Assembly: GCF_007741535.1 (NCBI RefSeq) | Contig: NZ_CP036525.1 | Span: 8,122,001-8,186,000 of the forward strand | DNA from: Rubripirellula lacrimiformis | GTDB taxonomy: Bacteria > Planctomycetota > Planctomycetia > Pirellulales > Pirellulaceae | Direction of reading: 5' to 3' | Length of the DNA: 64,000 nucleotides | In this document: positions 54,701 through 63,881 of the stretch, piece after piece | Numbering within the stretch: position 1 is the first letter of the stretch | How the letters are laid out: every line of letters starts with the position of its first letter | Translations under genes and position numbers: made by a program | The notes under the pieces: generated by a model | What the model was told of the DNA's origin: nothing | Databases searched by the model: none | What the model saw: only the letters and a program-made list of their open reading frames with translations

Positions 54701-56164
54701 TTAGCCGCGGGCGGTCCGGCGACGTCTCCAAACCGCAGCAATTCCAAGCGTCAGCAGGCCAAGAGTGGTGCTGGGTTCGGGAACCGCAACCACGCTGGAA
54801 TAGAACACGCTATCCAGATAGATCACCGCATCGGACTGCCCACGAAACACGATCGAATCCACGGTCATGTTCTGGCCTAACACGCCATCGCCGAGGCTGC
54901 TGGCACCAAAGGCGGGCAGCCACAACGAATCGTTATTCAGCGACCATTGGTATTGGTGCCATTGTCCGTCGGCAATGATATCCAGGTAAGTCGACTGTTC
55001 GAGGTCAGCATTCGCAACATCGTTCTGCCATTCGTCAATCGTGATCGCAACGCGCAGATTGGCATCGCTAGCGACAGGTTCGGCAAGCAACCAAAATCCG
55101 ATCGAACCCTCGGTAGGCAGAACTAGATTGCCGACAGGATCGCCCGCGGGGTTGGTCGGCGCACCGTTGGTGATGTTGGACAACCGTCGGCCATTGGCGA
55201 CGCCGGAAAGATGACGAACCGTGAACCCGTCTTGGACACCATTGTCCGACCGATCGCCCGCAGCGTCATAGTCGATGGTGATCTTCTGTGACGAGCTTCC
55301 CTCTTGTGCCTCCTGCTGGCTGACTTCGGCAGAGGAACCGGCGCCCAGGTTGCGAGTCTGGCCTGCGAAATTGATCGCACGGGCAAAGTGTTCATTCCCC
55401 GCTTCGAAGCCCGTCAATGTCTTGTGCATGGGCGGTTGCCCCGGCAGCGGGTTGACCAGACCAAGTTGAATGTCACCGCCATAGTAGAACTTCAAGATAT
55501 TTTGATAGAACGCGCCGTCGTCACTGAGTCGATCCGACCCGTTCTGGCTCATCGCGCCACGGTTGGGATAGTTGGGGTTCGACGGAGTCCCCACAAAACC
55601 CAATGTGGTCCCCGTGTTGTTCGGCCCCAATCGGTCATTGGCGAAGGTGTAGGTGACGAAACGTTCGGTGTTGGTCGGATCGGGATCACTTCCCGTCGCG
55701 ACCGCTGAACTGTTCGACGGAATCGCACCGGCCACATAGAAGGTTGCCGTTAGTATCCCATTGAACGAAAGGATCTCGCCCTCGGTGGCCCGCACCGCGG
55801 CTTCCCAAAGTCCGCCTGGGTTCGGTTGTACGCCGCCCAGGCTGTAGACCTGGTCCGAGGTTCCGTTACGGATGAAGGTGTCCCCGCGAAGCTTGTAGTA
55901 CGCAAACGTCCGCGCGGCGACGGCCTGTACCTTCAGCGCCTCGAAGGAAGCAGCGCCGTTTTCACGGCGAACCACATTGGGCAGATAGTTGCCCTCGAAA
56001 TCGACCGTAAAGAAAGTGCCGTCACCGCTATCGTCGCGAACCGTGATCTCGCCAATCCCGTCGACGACCGCCGCTGTCAGGGGGGACGCAACCAGAACAA
56101 GACCGAGACATATCAATCGAACGATCACTGTGTTCATCCTCGGGTTCTTGGGAACGGCGATCAT
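54701..56164 (-). CDS. PEP-CTERM protein with SpoIID-like domain
   Basis: The product is 487 aa from the ATG after GGGGAGAGA; ATG 56137 would remove nine residues. A signal peptide (VIVRLICLGLVLVASPLTAA) is followed by a SpoIID/LytB-like domain (FTVDFEGNYLPNVVRRENG, FEALKVQAVAARTFAYYKLR). This is the family of Bacillus SpoIID peptidoglycan lytic transglycosylase. A carbohydrate-binding-like beta domain follows (about 280-440). The C-terminus has VPEPSTTLGLLTLGIAAVWR and RRR, the PEP-CTERM sorting tag cut by an exosortase. Planctomycetes have thin peptidoglycan and do not sporulate, so a cell-surface role is inferred. Confidence 0.85.
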   Translation of the reverse strand: MIAVPKNPRMNTVIVRLICLGLVLVASPLTAAVVDGIGEITVRDDSGDGTFFTVDFEGNYLPNVVRRENGAASFEALKVQAVAARTFAYYKLRGDTFIRNGTSDQVYSLGGVQPNPGGLWEAAVRATEGEILSFNGILTATFYVAGAIPSNSSAVATGSDPDPTNTERFVTYTFANDRLGPNNTGTTLGFVGTPSNPNYPNRGAMSQNGSDRLSDDGAFYQNILKFYYGGDIQLGLVNPLPGQPPMHKTLTGFEAGNEHFARAINFAGQTRNLGAGSSAEVSQQEAQEGSSSQKITIDYDAAGDRSDNGVQDGFTVRHLSGVANGRRLSNITNGAPTNPAGDPVGNLVLPTEGSIGFWLLAEPVASDANLRVAITIDEWQNDVANADLEQSTYLDIIADGQWHQYQWSLNNDSLWLPAFGASSLGDGVLGQNMTVDSIVFRGQSDAVIYLDSVFYSSVVAVPEPSTTLGLLTLGIAAVWRRRRTARG

Positions 56165-56420
56165 TCTCTCCCCCCCCACCGATTCCGCGTAATCGGCGTG
56201 CCCGAACGCAAAGCGGCAACGCTAACGTGCCTAAGGCGATGCGAATCGGAAGGACGCCTCCATTTCCCCAAAAGGATTCATGGAAGGCGCGTAAGAATGA
56301 TGAAGATTTCGTTGAGATCCATCCCCCAACGAACTAGCCTGGAAAACCAGCATAATCCGACCAATCGGAATTATCGTCCTTTCCTTCATGTTTTCATCCT
56401 TGAAACTTCGGTGCATTCTC

Positions 56421-57185
56421 ATGATCAAGAAGTTCTTACCTGCCCTCGTCCTGACGCTAGCGGCGGGGCCAGCTTCCGCTGCGATCGTCGTTTCGGATAA
56501 CTTTGACGGCTACGCTGACACAGCAGCCATGCAGGTCAACTGGGGCGCCAGTGGAGCTGGAAGCCTAGATACGACGACCGGCAACGGAGGCCAATCAGCA
56601 GCTCACCCCGGTGGAACGGTCAATAGCTGGATTGGATCGTCGTTCGCATTGACGCCAACGGCGACTCAAGCAATCGTACTGACGGCAGACCTTTATGACG
56701 ACGCGACTAGCCAGAACGAACGACTGTCGGTGGGCCTTCGAAATGGAGCGAATCCATTGTTCGAGATGGGGCACTACAACGGCGCAGACGGGCACTATTT
56801 TGTCCGCATTCTGAATACGAGTGGAAATGAGGGTTGGGTCCCGATCGACGACACGCTGAATGATGGTGGAATCGTTGCAGGCTGGAATCGTTACGAAGCA
56901 ACCTTCACGTTGACGGACTTGACGGTGACGATCGACCTGGGTGCGGACGGTACGATTGACGGTACCTTCGTTAGCACCGGTGCACCATCGGCAAACGCCT
57001 TCACCGACCTTCGCTTTGGTGGACCATCGAACTTGTCATCCGGTGGTGGTGGTTTCAATGTCGACAACATTAGCTTGACCACGGTCGCCGTCCCCGAACC
57101 GACTTCCATGGCCGCGTTAGCAGCACTGGGCGTATTTGGCGTGGCGCGTCGCCGCATGAAAACCAAGGCAAAAGCGAGCGTCTAA
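56421..57185 (+). CDS. PEP-CTERM surface protein, lectin-like
   Basis: The product is 254 aa with a signal peptide (MIKKFLPALVLTLAAGPASA). Mature beta-rich domain: IVVSDNFDGYADTAAMQ, WNRYEATFTLTDLTVTIDLG, PSANAFTDLRFGG. It resembles concanavalin-type sandwiches. The C-terminal tag is VPEPTSMAALAALGVFGVAR, then RRMKTKAKASV. It is divergent from the SpoIID PEP-CTERM gene, 256 nt apart, so both may be controlled from the shared region. An exosortase must be encoded outside the window. Confidence 0.85.
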   Translation: MIKKFLPALVLTLAAGPASAAIVVSDNFDGYADTAAMQVNWGASGAGSLDTTTGNGGQSAAHPGGTVNSWIGSSFALTPTATQAIVLTADLYDDATSQNERLSVGLRNGANPLFEMGHYNGADGHYFVRILNTSGNEGWVPIDDTLNDGGIVAGWNRYEATFTLTDLTVTIDLGADGTIDGTFVSTGAPSANAFTDLRFGGPSNLSSGGGGFNVDNISLTTVAVPEPTSMAALAALGVFGVARRRMKTKAKASV

Positions 57186-57436
57186 GCGACGGTCTGCATG
57201 CGTTGGACGATCCTTGTCCGGTCGCCTAGCCATCCATCAAAGCTGGCTCATCCGTCGGAAGGGAGCGCCGAACCCAGGAACGAGGTTTTCGAAGGAATCT
57301 CTCCGATGCCCGAAGTTTGAACCGACCATTTCGATGCGTTAGAATTGATTTGCCAAGTGAAGCGGAAGCGAGCTCTGCTGAGGAGCAACTCGCCAAGGAA
57401 TAGCTTGGTCTCCGATGCGCCGAAGGTGCTTCGTGG

Positions 57437-57465
57437 CCCACCGGCATGCTCGCCATGCCGGTGGG
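57437..57465. terminator. Strong 12-bp hairpin
   Basis: CCCACCGGCATG and its exact complement are separated by five bases, followed by GTGTTTTC. The stem is perfect. It lies 250 nt after the PEP-CTERM gene and may end its transcript, or be a repeat. Confidence 0.4.
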
Positions 57466-57692
57466 GTGTTTTCAACAAGGACGCCATCCATCACCAAACG
57501 TTCGGACATCGGAGTATGCCTCGAAAACCTCCGGCGCACTCTTCCCAGGGATGAGCCTCAAAACTTTCGATCGGCTTCATCCCGCGCGGGTGAGGCCGTT
57601 TTTTTTGGTCTCTTCTGTTTTAGCCACTCGCGGGAAATTTCAGTTGTAGTGGACGAGGCATGAGGCCGTCCTGCGAACGCAGCGACGGCGAA

Positions 57693-57775
57693 TCGCAGTC
57701 CAATCGTTTAGCCGCGTGGGCAGCGCCCCGTGCGTGCGCTGAAACGCGTGGCCCGATGGGCACACGGCTAAACGA
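57693..57775. repeat. 83-bp direct repeat, copy 1, with inverted ends
   Basis: It matches 57819-57901 at 81 of 83 bases. Its ends are inverted: TCGTTTAGCCGCGTG near the left and CACACGGCTAAACGA at the right. The GCCGCGTGGGCA core occurs again near 62098. It is probably a non-autonomous palindromic repeat of the genome. Confidence 0.75.
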
Positions 57776-57818
57776 CACGGGCCGATGCGCCGCGTAGGTT
57801 TCAGACGTGCTGTACAAC

Positions 57819-57901
57819 TCGCAGTCCAATCGTTTAGCCGCGTGGGCAGCGCCCCGTGCGTGCGCTGAAACGCGCGGCCCGGTGGGCACACGGCTAAACG
57901 A
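57819..57901. repeat. 83-bp direct repeat, copy 2
   Basis: Second copy, offset by exactly 126 bp from the first. Only two positions differ (GTGGCCCGATGG versus GCGGCCCGGTGG). Between them is a 43-bp spacer. Confidence 0.75.
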
Positions 57902-58009
57902 CTGCTGCGACGGCGATTGATCATGGGACGTGGCAGGGCGTTTCAGAATCTGGTCCAATCAGACGGTCAGAAACAGCACTCCGTCGCCCCGCCATACAGG
58001 AAATCAACG

Positions 58010-59374
58010 ATGGCAGTTTCGGCAAATTCGGTTTCAAAATCCACCAAGTTGTCGGCCAAGAGGAAGCGTGCGGCGAAACGCGAGAACGTGTTTCATCAAC
58101 GGTTGGGAACGCTGACCTATCATCAAGCCGTTGGCCTGCTGGGCGATGAGGGTGCCAAGCTGATTCGCGGCGGCGGTCAAAGGTTTGAAATTCAATCTGA
58201 TCGCGATGTCTACCTTGGCGGCGACTTGTTCCGGGTTCGTGTCGAGGATGTGCTACGTGAAAAGATGCGTCCGGTTCTGCTGAGGCGTACGCGCTGCGAA
58301 GTTGCCAAACAATTGCCCGACCGCACCGACGAAGTCATCCGCTGCGAGGCAACGGCGGAGCAGAAGGAGGTGCACGATGCAAACATGCAAGTGGTCGCGC
58401 AGATCGCGGCGAAAAAGTTCATGACCGAGATGGATCGATTGCGGATGCAGAAGTGCTTGCTGATGGCGAGAATGGCCTGTGACAGCACGTACCTGTTGGA
58501 CCAAGAAGCAGCCGAGTACAGCAGCAAGCTGGAACGACTCAGCGAGTTGCTAGAAGGACTGATCGCCGACCCGACTCGCAAGATCATTCTGTTTAGCGAA
58601 TGGCGACGGATGCTAGATCGTGTGGAACATCGACTCGACAGCTTCGGCTGCGACTACGTGCGACTCGATGGGCAAGTCCCCCAAAAGAAGCGGGCCGAAC
58701 TGGTTGCCAGGTTTCAAAAGGATCCCGAATGCCGCGTGCTCAATATGACGAACGCCGGTTCGACCGGACTGAATTTGCAAGCGGCCAATACCATCATCAA
58801 CGTCGATCTGCCTTGGAATCCTGCGGTACTGGAACAACGCATTGCACGAGCGTACCGGATGGGACAAGCCAACCCAGTCCATGTTTACAAACTGGTCACG
58901 ACCAGCTCGCCAACGCCGACGATCGAAGAAGGTCTGCTGACGACGTTGGCATCCAAACAAAACCTTGCCGACGCGTCCATCAACTTCGATAGCGAAATCC
59001 GTGAAGTGTCGATGCAAAGTGGCATGGAAGATCTGAAACGTCGTTTGGAGGTGATCCTGCCGCCACCGATCGCGGTCCCCGTCGACGAGAGCCAAAAGCG
59101 GCGTGTCGAACAGGAAGCCGAGGCGTTGACCGCCCAGCGACGTGAACAGGTATCCGCCGCTAGCGGACAACTTGTCATGGCAGCCTTGTCGTTGGCGGAT
59201 GGATTGGTAGGCGACGGTGTCGCGCCACCTCAAGAGACCGTTGACCGATTGGCGCAAAGGTTGACCGAATGTGTCGACCGCGATATTTCGGGCCGACCCC
59301 AGTTGAAGATCAGCTTGGACAGCGACGATGCCCTGCGCGGGTTTGCGACCGTACTCGCCAAACTGCTTGGTTAG
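58010..59374 (+). CDS. SNF2-type helicase that has lost its ATPase domain
   Basis: The product is 454 aa from the ATG after AGGAAA. Residues 1-75 (FHQRLGTLTYHQAVGLLGDE, DVYLGGDLFRVRV) match the start of long SNF2 proteins of planctomycetes. The text then jumps directly to EDVLREKMRPVLLRRTRCEV, which in full-length proteins lies at the end of SNF2_N. Walker A (GxGKT), DEAH and SAT motifs are missing. The helicase C-terminal half is complete: IILFSEWRRMLDRVEHRLDS, VRLDGQVPQKKR, NAGSTGLNLQAAN and IARAYRMGQ. The frame is open across the join, so the deletion was in frame or the gene is still read. It cannot hydrolyse ATP on its own. It lies 4 nt before the XPB-like gene. Confidence 0.8.
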   Translation: MAVSANSVSKSTKLSAKRKRAAKRENVFHQRLGTLTYHQAVGLLGDEGAKLIRGGGQRFEIQSDRDVYLGGDLFRVRVEDVLREKMRPVLLRRTRCEVAKQLPDRTDEVIRCEATAEQKEVHDANMQVVAQIAAKKFMTEMDRLRMQKCLLMARMACDSTYLLDQEAAEYSSKLERLSELLEGLIADPTRKIILFSEWRRMLDRVEHRLDSFGCDYVRLDGQVPQKKRAELVARFQKDPECRVLNMTNAGSTGLNLQAANTIINVDLPWNPAVLEQRIARAYRMGQANPVHVYKLVTTSSPTPTIEEGLLTTLASKQNLADASINFDSEIREVSMQSGMEDLKRRLEVILPPPIAVPVDESQKRRVEQEAEALTAQRREQVSAASGQLVMAALSLADGLVGDGVAPPQETVDRLAQRLTECVDRDISGRPQLKISLDSDDALRGFATVLAKLLG

Positions 59375-59378
59375 GACC

Positions 59379-60824
59379 GTGCCTCCAGAATCCTCTCGAT
59401 CGCTTCAACGCGGCGATAGTTCATCGATCTCGCACGTCGACTTTCACGAAGGCACACTGCGACTGCGCGGGGCTACCCGTGATATCATTCAGAATCAACT
59501 TGCGGGGATCCCGCTGCGTTTGGATTCACGCGACGCTTGCTATCGCTGCGACGCCATGTGGGCAGCCCAGTTAAGAATCCAGCTACCTGAACCTGTCGAA
59601 TGGCGAGTGGATGAATTCATCGATTCATTCGACAATTTGAAGATGACCGATCGGCGGAAGATTCGTCTCCGCGCAGATCAACTTGAAGCCGTCGCCGACT
59701 TTGAATCTGGCAACCGCCGTGGTCTGCTGGTGCTGCCCACCGGCACGGGCAAGACCGTCATCGCGATTGAACTGATTTTGCGACACGGGGCCAGCGTTCT
59801 GGTGGTCGTACCGGTACGCGATTTGATGTACCAGTGGCATGACAAAATCCGCGAGGCTACCGGAATCGACGCAGGCTTGATCGGCGATGGCGTTCACCGG
59901 GTCAGTCCGATTAGCGTGACGACCTACGATTCCGCAGCGATCCACATGCCCCGGATTGGCAACCGATTTTCGATGATCGTTTTCGATGAGGTCCACCATT
60001 TGGCCGGCCGCTGGCGTTCCGACGCCGCCCGAATGTCGATCGCCCCGATTCGATTAGGGCTGACCGCGACACCGCCAACCGACACCGACCGCTTGGCCGT
60101 GCTGGGCGAATGCGTCGGCCCGATCCTGCATCAACAGTCAATCGCCAATGCGGCTGGCAAGACCCTGGCCGAATACGTCATCCGACGGATCGCAGTTCGC
60201 CTGACCCCCGACGAGTCAGATCGATACCGCCAGCTATCAAAAATCGTCCAAGAGTTTGTCTACCATCAACGACAACTCGATGACAGCTTCCGCTGGGAAG
60301 ATGTGCATAAGATCACCGCCGCAGCCGAAACCGATCCCCAGCGATCCGCCGAGGCACTGCAAGCGGTGCAAGCCTTTCGCGCCAAACGCAAGATCGAGGA
60401 ACAAGCCGACGCCAAGATGCGAACGCTGGAAGACTTGTTCCGACTGCACGCCGGCCATCCAGTCATCGTCTTCACCGGTTCTAACGTGATGGCTCGAAAG
60501 ATATCAATGCGTTTCATGGTACCCTGCCTGCTTTCCCACTGTGCAAAGAAAGAACGTCGCGAGTACCTAGCGGGGTTCGCGGCGGGCCAATACCCCGTGC
60601 TGGTCGCCAACCGTGTGCTCGACGAAGGCGTCGATTTACCCGAGGTCAAGACCGCGATCGTATTGGGCGGGTTGTCCAGTGGCAGACAGGCTATCCAACG
60701 CCTAGGCCGCGTATTACGAAAAGGCGACGGCAGCCGCGCGACGCTGTACGAAGTTGTCGTGGAAGACACTGGCGAAGTCCAACGCAGCCGGGCACGTCGC
60801 CGCAACGATACTTACCGCCGATAA
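59379..60824 (+). CDS. XPB/Rad25-like superfamily 2 helicase
   Basis: The product is 481 aa from a GTG just after the SNF2-like stop; the open frame starts earlier (59328), inside the previous gene. The N-terminal part (HVDFHEGTLRLRG, EWRVDEFID) resembles the damage-recognition region of XPB. Helicase motifs: RADQLEAVADF (Q/I region), PTGTGKT, VFDEVHHLAGRW, LTATPP, IVFTGSNV, and RQAIQRLGRVLR (motif VI). It is a 3'-5' DNA helicase in archaeal-type repair or in defence. The next gene, DUF790, encodes its known partner type (Bax1), 5 nt downstream. Confidence 0.88.
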   Translation: MPPESSRSLQRGDSSSISHVDFHEGTLRLRGATRDIIQNQLAGIPLRLDSRDACYRCDAMWAAQLRIQLPEPVEWRVDEFIDSFDNLKMTDRRKIRLRADQLEAVADFESGNRRGLLVLPTGTGKTVIAIELILRHGASVLVVVPVRDLMYQWHDKIREATGIDAGLIGDGVHRVSPISVTTYDSAAIHMPRIGNRFSMIVFDEVHHLAGRWRSDAARMSIAPIRLGLTATPPTDTDRLAVLGECVGPILHQQSIANAAGKTLAEYVIRRIAVRLTPDESDRYRQLSKIVQEFVYHQRQLDDSFRWEDVHKITAAAETDPQRSAEALQAVQAFRAKRKIEEQADAKMRTLEDLFRLHAGHPVIVFTGSNVMARKISMRFMVPCLLSHCAKKERREYLAGFAAGQYPVLVANRVLDEGVDLPEVKTAIVLGGLSSGRQAIQRLGRVLRKGDGSRATLYEVVVEDTGEVQRSRARRRNDTYRR

Positions 60825-60829
60825 CCGAC

Positions 60830-62050
60830 ATGCTTCGCAGCGAACATTCGATCGTCACCTATGACTTTGCAACCATGACGGTCCAACCTGACCGGTTGCG
60901 ACGCAGGCGTGACGACGCCTATGTCGATACGGTCAACGACTGCATCACGGCTTATCGCGAGGGCATCGGACGTCGCCGTCAGGACCTGCACAGTGACGTC
61001 GGCAGAAGACTGCAACAGATCCAGGGCTGTCCACCTCGACGGATCGCTTCGTTTTGCAAGTTACTAGATGACTGTTCTCAATACCGCAGCAACCCTCAAG
61101 CCGCGGTCGCCCTTCGGAGACGCTTGTTTCAAGCTGCGGCTCCGCTGCATCCGATTGTATCCCATCGTGAAGGCATCTTCGAACACGACCTATTGGCGGC
61201 CAGACAGAAAGTCTGCGCGGAACTTGGCATTGACTGGAACCAAATCGAATCCAACCTGTTCGCCGACGTCATCGAACTGCAAACGCTGGAAAGCATCGAT
61301 CACAGCGTCAACGCCGCAAGCCTTCTTTCCCAATACAATATCACCCAGACGCAAGCCGCACTGTATCGCGCCAGCAGTGTGCGTGTTGAAGCGTTTGCTG
61401 ATTTCAAATCCATCATCCGCCATGCCAAACTGGCTCGGCTGATGCACCGGATCGATCGAATCGAAAGCCCACGTCGTGGCTACCGATTCGTATTCGATGG
61501 GCCCGGTTCGGCGTTGCGGTCAACCAGCCGCTATGGCATCGGGTTTGCAAAGCTGATGGCAACTCTGCTGCGGTGTAGCGATTGGAAACTTGGCGCCGCC
61601 ATCATTGGGCCACAGGGACGCAAGTTTCGGCTGACCGTTACCCCAGCAGACCGCTTGGGTTGCCCACCGAATCCGGAGCATGAATTTGATTCGCAACTGG
61701 AATCGGACGTCGAAGCGGTTTGGAAGAAACGCCCTGTCGCCGGCTGGACCCTAGAACACGAAAGCGAACTACTCCATCGCGGACAAACCGTACTGACCCC
61801 CGATTTTGTGCTCCGGCACGACGATGGCCGTCTGATCTATCTGGAGGTCGTTGGGTTCTGGACACCCGAATACTTGGCAGAGAAGGTCAACCGATTGAGG
61901 ATCTTCATCGGCGACGAAAGCGACCATCGCTGGCTGCTGCTGTTCCCAAAATCAAAAGTGAAGTCAGCCGAAACGATGTCCGAACAACTCCAAGTTCCCT
62001 TCGCAATCTTTGACAAACGTTCCGACCCAGCGGATTGGGTGACTGAATAA
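60830..62050 (+). CDS. DUF790 (Bax1-like) nuclease
   Basis: The product is 406 aa. The long N-terminal helical region is typical of DUF790. The C-terminal PD-(D/E)xK-type core reads EHEFDSQLESDVEAVW, then TPDFVLRHDDGRLIYLEVVG with an Asp and an Glu-x-Val in place of Glu-x-Lys, as in archaeal Bax1. Bax1 binds XPB and cuts DNA near helicase-generated bubbles. It follows the XPB-like gene with 5 nt between, giving a compact helicase-nuclease pair. Whether it serves excision repair or defence cannot be decided from the window. Confidence 0.85.
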   Translation: MLRSEHSIVTYDFATMTVQPDRLRRRRDDAYVDTVNDCITAYREGIGRRRQDLHSDVGRRLQQIQGCPPRRIASFCKLLDDCSQYRSNPQAAVALRRRLFQAAAPLHPIVSHREGIFEHDLLAARQKVCAELGIDWNQIESNLFADVIELQTLESIDHSVNAASLLSQYNITQTQAALYRASSVRVEAFADFKSIIRHAKLARLMHRIDRIESPRRGYRFVFDGPGSALRSTSRYGIGFAKLMATLLRCSDWKLGAAIIGPQGRKFRLTVTPADRLGCPPNPEHEFDSQLESDVEAVWKKRPVAGWTLEHESELLHRGQTVLTPDFVLRHDDGRLIYLEVVGFWTPEYLAEKVNRLRIFIGDESDHRWLLLFPKSKVKSAETMSEQLQVPFAIFDKRSDPADWVTE

Positions 62051-62120
62051 AATCGGCGAACATAAACATTCCCCTCGACATACCCCAACCTTGTTTTGCC
62101 GCGTGGGCAACGTTCCGCTC

Positions 62121-62161
62121 CGTTCGTAGTACCGGCTTCAGCCGGACTTCCTTCGCGAACG
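62121..62161. repeat. Nested palindromic repeat
   Basis: CCGGCT-tc-AGCCGG (62132-62145) is nested within CGTTCG (62121-62126) and CGAACG (62156-62161). It lies downstream of the DUF790 gene and upstream, on the other side, of a convergent gene. Probably a dispersed REP-like element that may also end transcription. Confidence 0.55.
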
Positions 62162-62197
62162 AATGTCGATGTTCGTCCCGCTTCCGCCTTGAACCGT

Positions 62198-62623
62198 TCA
62201 TGAAGAATCGAGAACGTTGCTTATCCAAGCGGCGTACCGTCGAACGTAGTCCTTGTCGGAACACGCCGCAGTCTTCGCTGCGTCCGCCAGCCGATCGGCG
62301 TCAAATCGGATCGCCATCGAAAGCTGATCTTTGAATTGTTCCGAGAATCGCCCATCAAGCAGACGGTTGACGATCGCATCCACCATCCGCTTACATTCGC
62401 CATCTGTGGGCGGATGATTTTTAAAGTAGCGACAAAGCTTGGCGCGTGCACGATTGTGCCACAAACCAAAGCTTTCGGAGGCCACGAAAACAGTCGCCCG
62501 GGACGTCGCGTCAGGGTCTCCAAGTTTGACCTCGTTGACCAGGGAACGAAGCTCGGATGAAGTCAGCGCGCGAATCCAGAGTGCAGCAAAGGATGCTCGA
62601 AATGTCGAGGACTTTCGTGGCAT
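62198..62623 (-). CDS. Hypothetical protein, helical
   Basis: The product is 141 aa. No signal or membrane segment; predicted largely helical and basic at the N-terminus (MPRKSSTFRASFAALWIRA). Conserved-looking stretches include LWHNRARAKLCRYFKNHP and RLLDGRFSEQFKDQLSMAIR. I believe similar proteins occur in other Pirellulaceae, without known function. It is convergent with the DUF790 gene and could be a short regulatory or HEAT-like protein. Confidence 0.55.
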   Translation of the reverse strand: MPRKSSTFRASFAALWIRALTSSELRSLVNEVKLGDPDATSRATVFVASESFGLWHNRARAKLCRYFKNHPPTDGECKRMVDAIVNRLLDGRFSEQFKDQLSMAIRFDADRLADAAKTAACSDKDYVRRYAAWISNVLDSS

Positions 62624-62680
62624 AGTTCACGATCGTTTAACGGTGCGGTTCACGGGTAGAAACGAGCGACCTGGAACACC

Positions 62681-63250
62681 TCAGTTCGTCGCCTCTGGTA
62701 CCTCGATCACGTCTAGCGTCCCCGGGGCATCGGATCGTTCGCCGCTGTCCTGGGCTACCGCTTTCGAACTCGGATGATGACGCAGAACCTGAATGCTTGT
62801 CTCGCGTTCCAATCCTAGCAGAGAAATCGCGACGACATCGCCATCGTCTTCAGCGCGAAGAATTGTGATTTGCTTCTGGTCCGGCATGAACCTGAAAGCG
62901 AGATGTGTTGACAGCGACATGGATGTCGTCTGAAAGAATCCTATCCCTGGCCCCGGCTTCCCTTCGGCAACGAACCGATTCAGAGTATTGACGAGCTGCG
63001 TTTCGCCGACCAGATCGGCATACCATTTCACGATCTCTTGGAAGCTCGCGACATTCGCGTCAACGACTCTGGTCGTGCATTCGAAGGAACGAATCCCGTC
63101 GCGATCAGCAGCAAACGATTGCTTCGTCATTGCCGAATGCAGCTCGGCGTTCGTGGGCGAAGACGCAATGGCGACCGGGTACATCCACGGTTCGTCAGCA
63201 TCGACAGTCGTCGCAAATACACACATCAGAATAGCAATTAGAATCTTCAT
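62681..63250 (-). CDS. Hypothetical secreted protein
   Basis: The product is 189 aa from the ATG giving MKILIAILMCVFATTVDA, a clear signal peptide; the open frame upstream is rejected. The mature part is mixed alpha/beta (EIVKWYADLVGETQLVNTLN, GPGIGFFQTTSMSLSTH, KQITILRAEDDGDVVAISL). Charged, no Cys pairs to suggest an enzyme. Unknown function. Confidence 0.6.
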   Translation of the reverse strand: MKILIAILMCVFATTVDADEPWMYPVAIASSPTNAELHSAMTKQSFAADRDGIRSFECTTRVVDANVASFQEIVKWYADLVGETQLVNTLNRFVAEGKPGPGIGFFQTTSMSLSTHLAFRFMPDQKQITILRAEDDGDVVAISLLGLERETSIQVLRHHPSSKAVAQDSGERSDAPGTLDVIEVPEATN

Positions 63251-63449
63251 TTCGTTCTTGGTCTCTCTAGAAGGAAGATACAGGCGAAGCCGGCATGACA
63301 AAGTAAAAGCACGAGAACACCTTCGATACGCCATCTGCAAAAATCAATTCCGAACGCGTGGCCAACACTTTCCTTGGCGCGAGTTACCCCCGCTTGTCTG
63401 CCAACCATTCCCAGCCCATACCTGAATCGCATGGCTCGCTGCGGTTGCA

Positions 63450-63881
63450 TCACGCGTCGAACGGAGGTTCGTATGGATACGCCAAGACGATTGTTGGACC
63501 AATGAAGTCGAGCCAAGGTTCGCCCGGGCCATCGCGCTGAAAAATCACGGTAGGGACAGGCCAACCGTGAAAACGAGTATTGGCATTTGCCAAATAGGTG
63601 TAGCGGAAGGTCGTAATGTATGCAGCGATGGCACCGCCGATCAACGAAAGAAGGTACAACGCCCCCAACCATATCGGGACACGACCAGCGATCGCCGCAC
63701 AGGCAGCCCCAATGACCAGCCCGCAAGCAGCTAGGAACAACAGGAGGATGAGGGCAAACAAAGGAAGCCTGTCTTTCGTTGGGTTGGGACTGCGTCCGTT
63801 GAAAGAACGGCGGAAGTCACACAATCCGGGACGACTGGATTTTCCAATCGCGAAACCGCGAGAAGGCGTCACCTGACGCAC
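63450..63881 (-). CDS. Small membrane protein
   Basis: The product is up to 143 aa from a start at 63881; a shorter start near NPTKDRLPLF is plausible because the first 35 residues look non-conserved. Two hydrophobic helices (LFALILLLFLAACGLVIGAA and WLGALYLLSLIGGAIAAYI) are followed by a soluble tail. Not recognised. The remaining 119 bases of the window hold no supported feature. Confidence 0.5.
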   Translation of the reverse strand: MRQVTPSRGFAIGKSSRPGLCDFRRSFNGRSPNPTKDRLPLFALILLLFLAACGLVIGAACAAIAGRVPIWLGALYLLSLIGGAIAAYITTFRYTYLANANTRFHGWPVPTVIFQRDGPGEPWLDFIGPTIVLAYPYEPPFDA

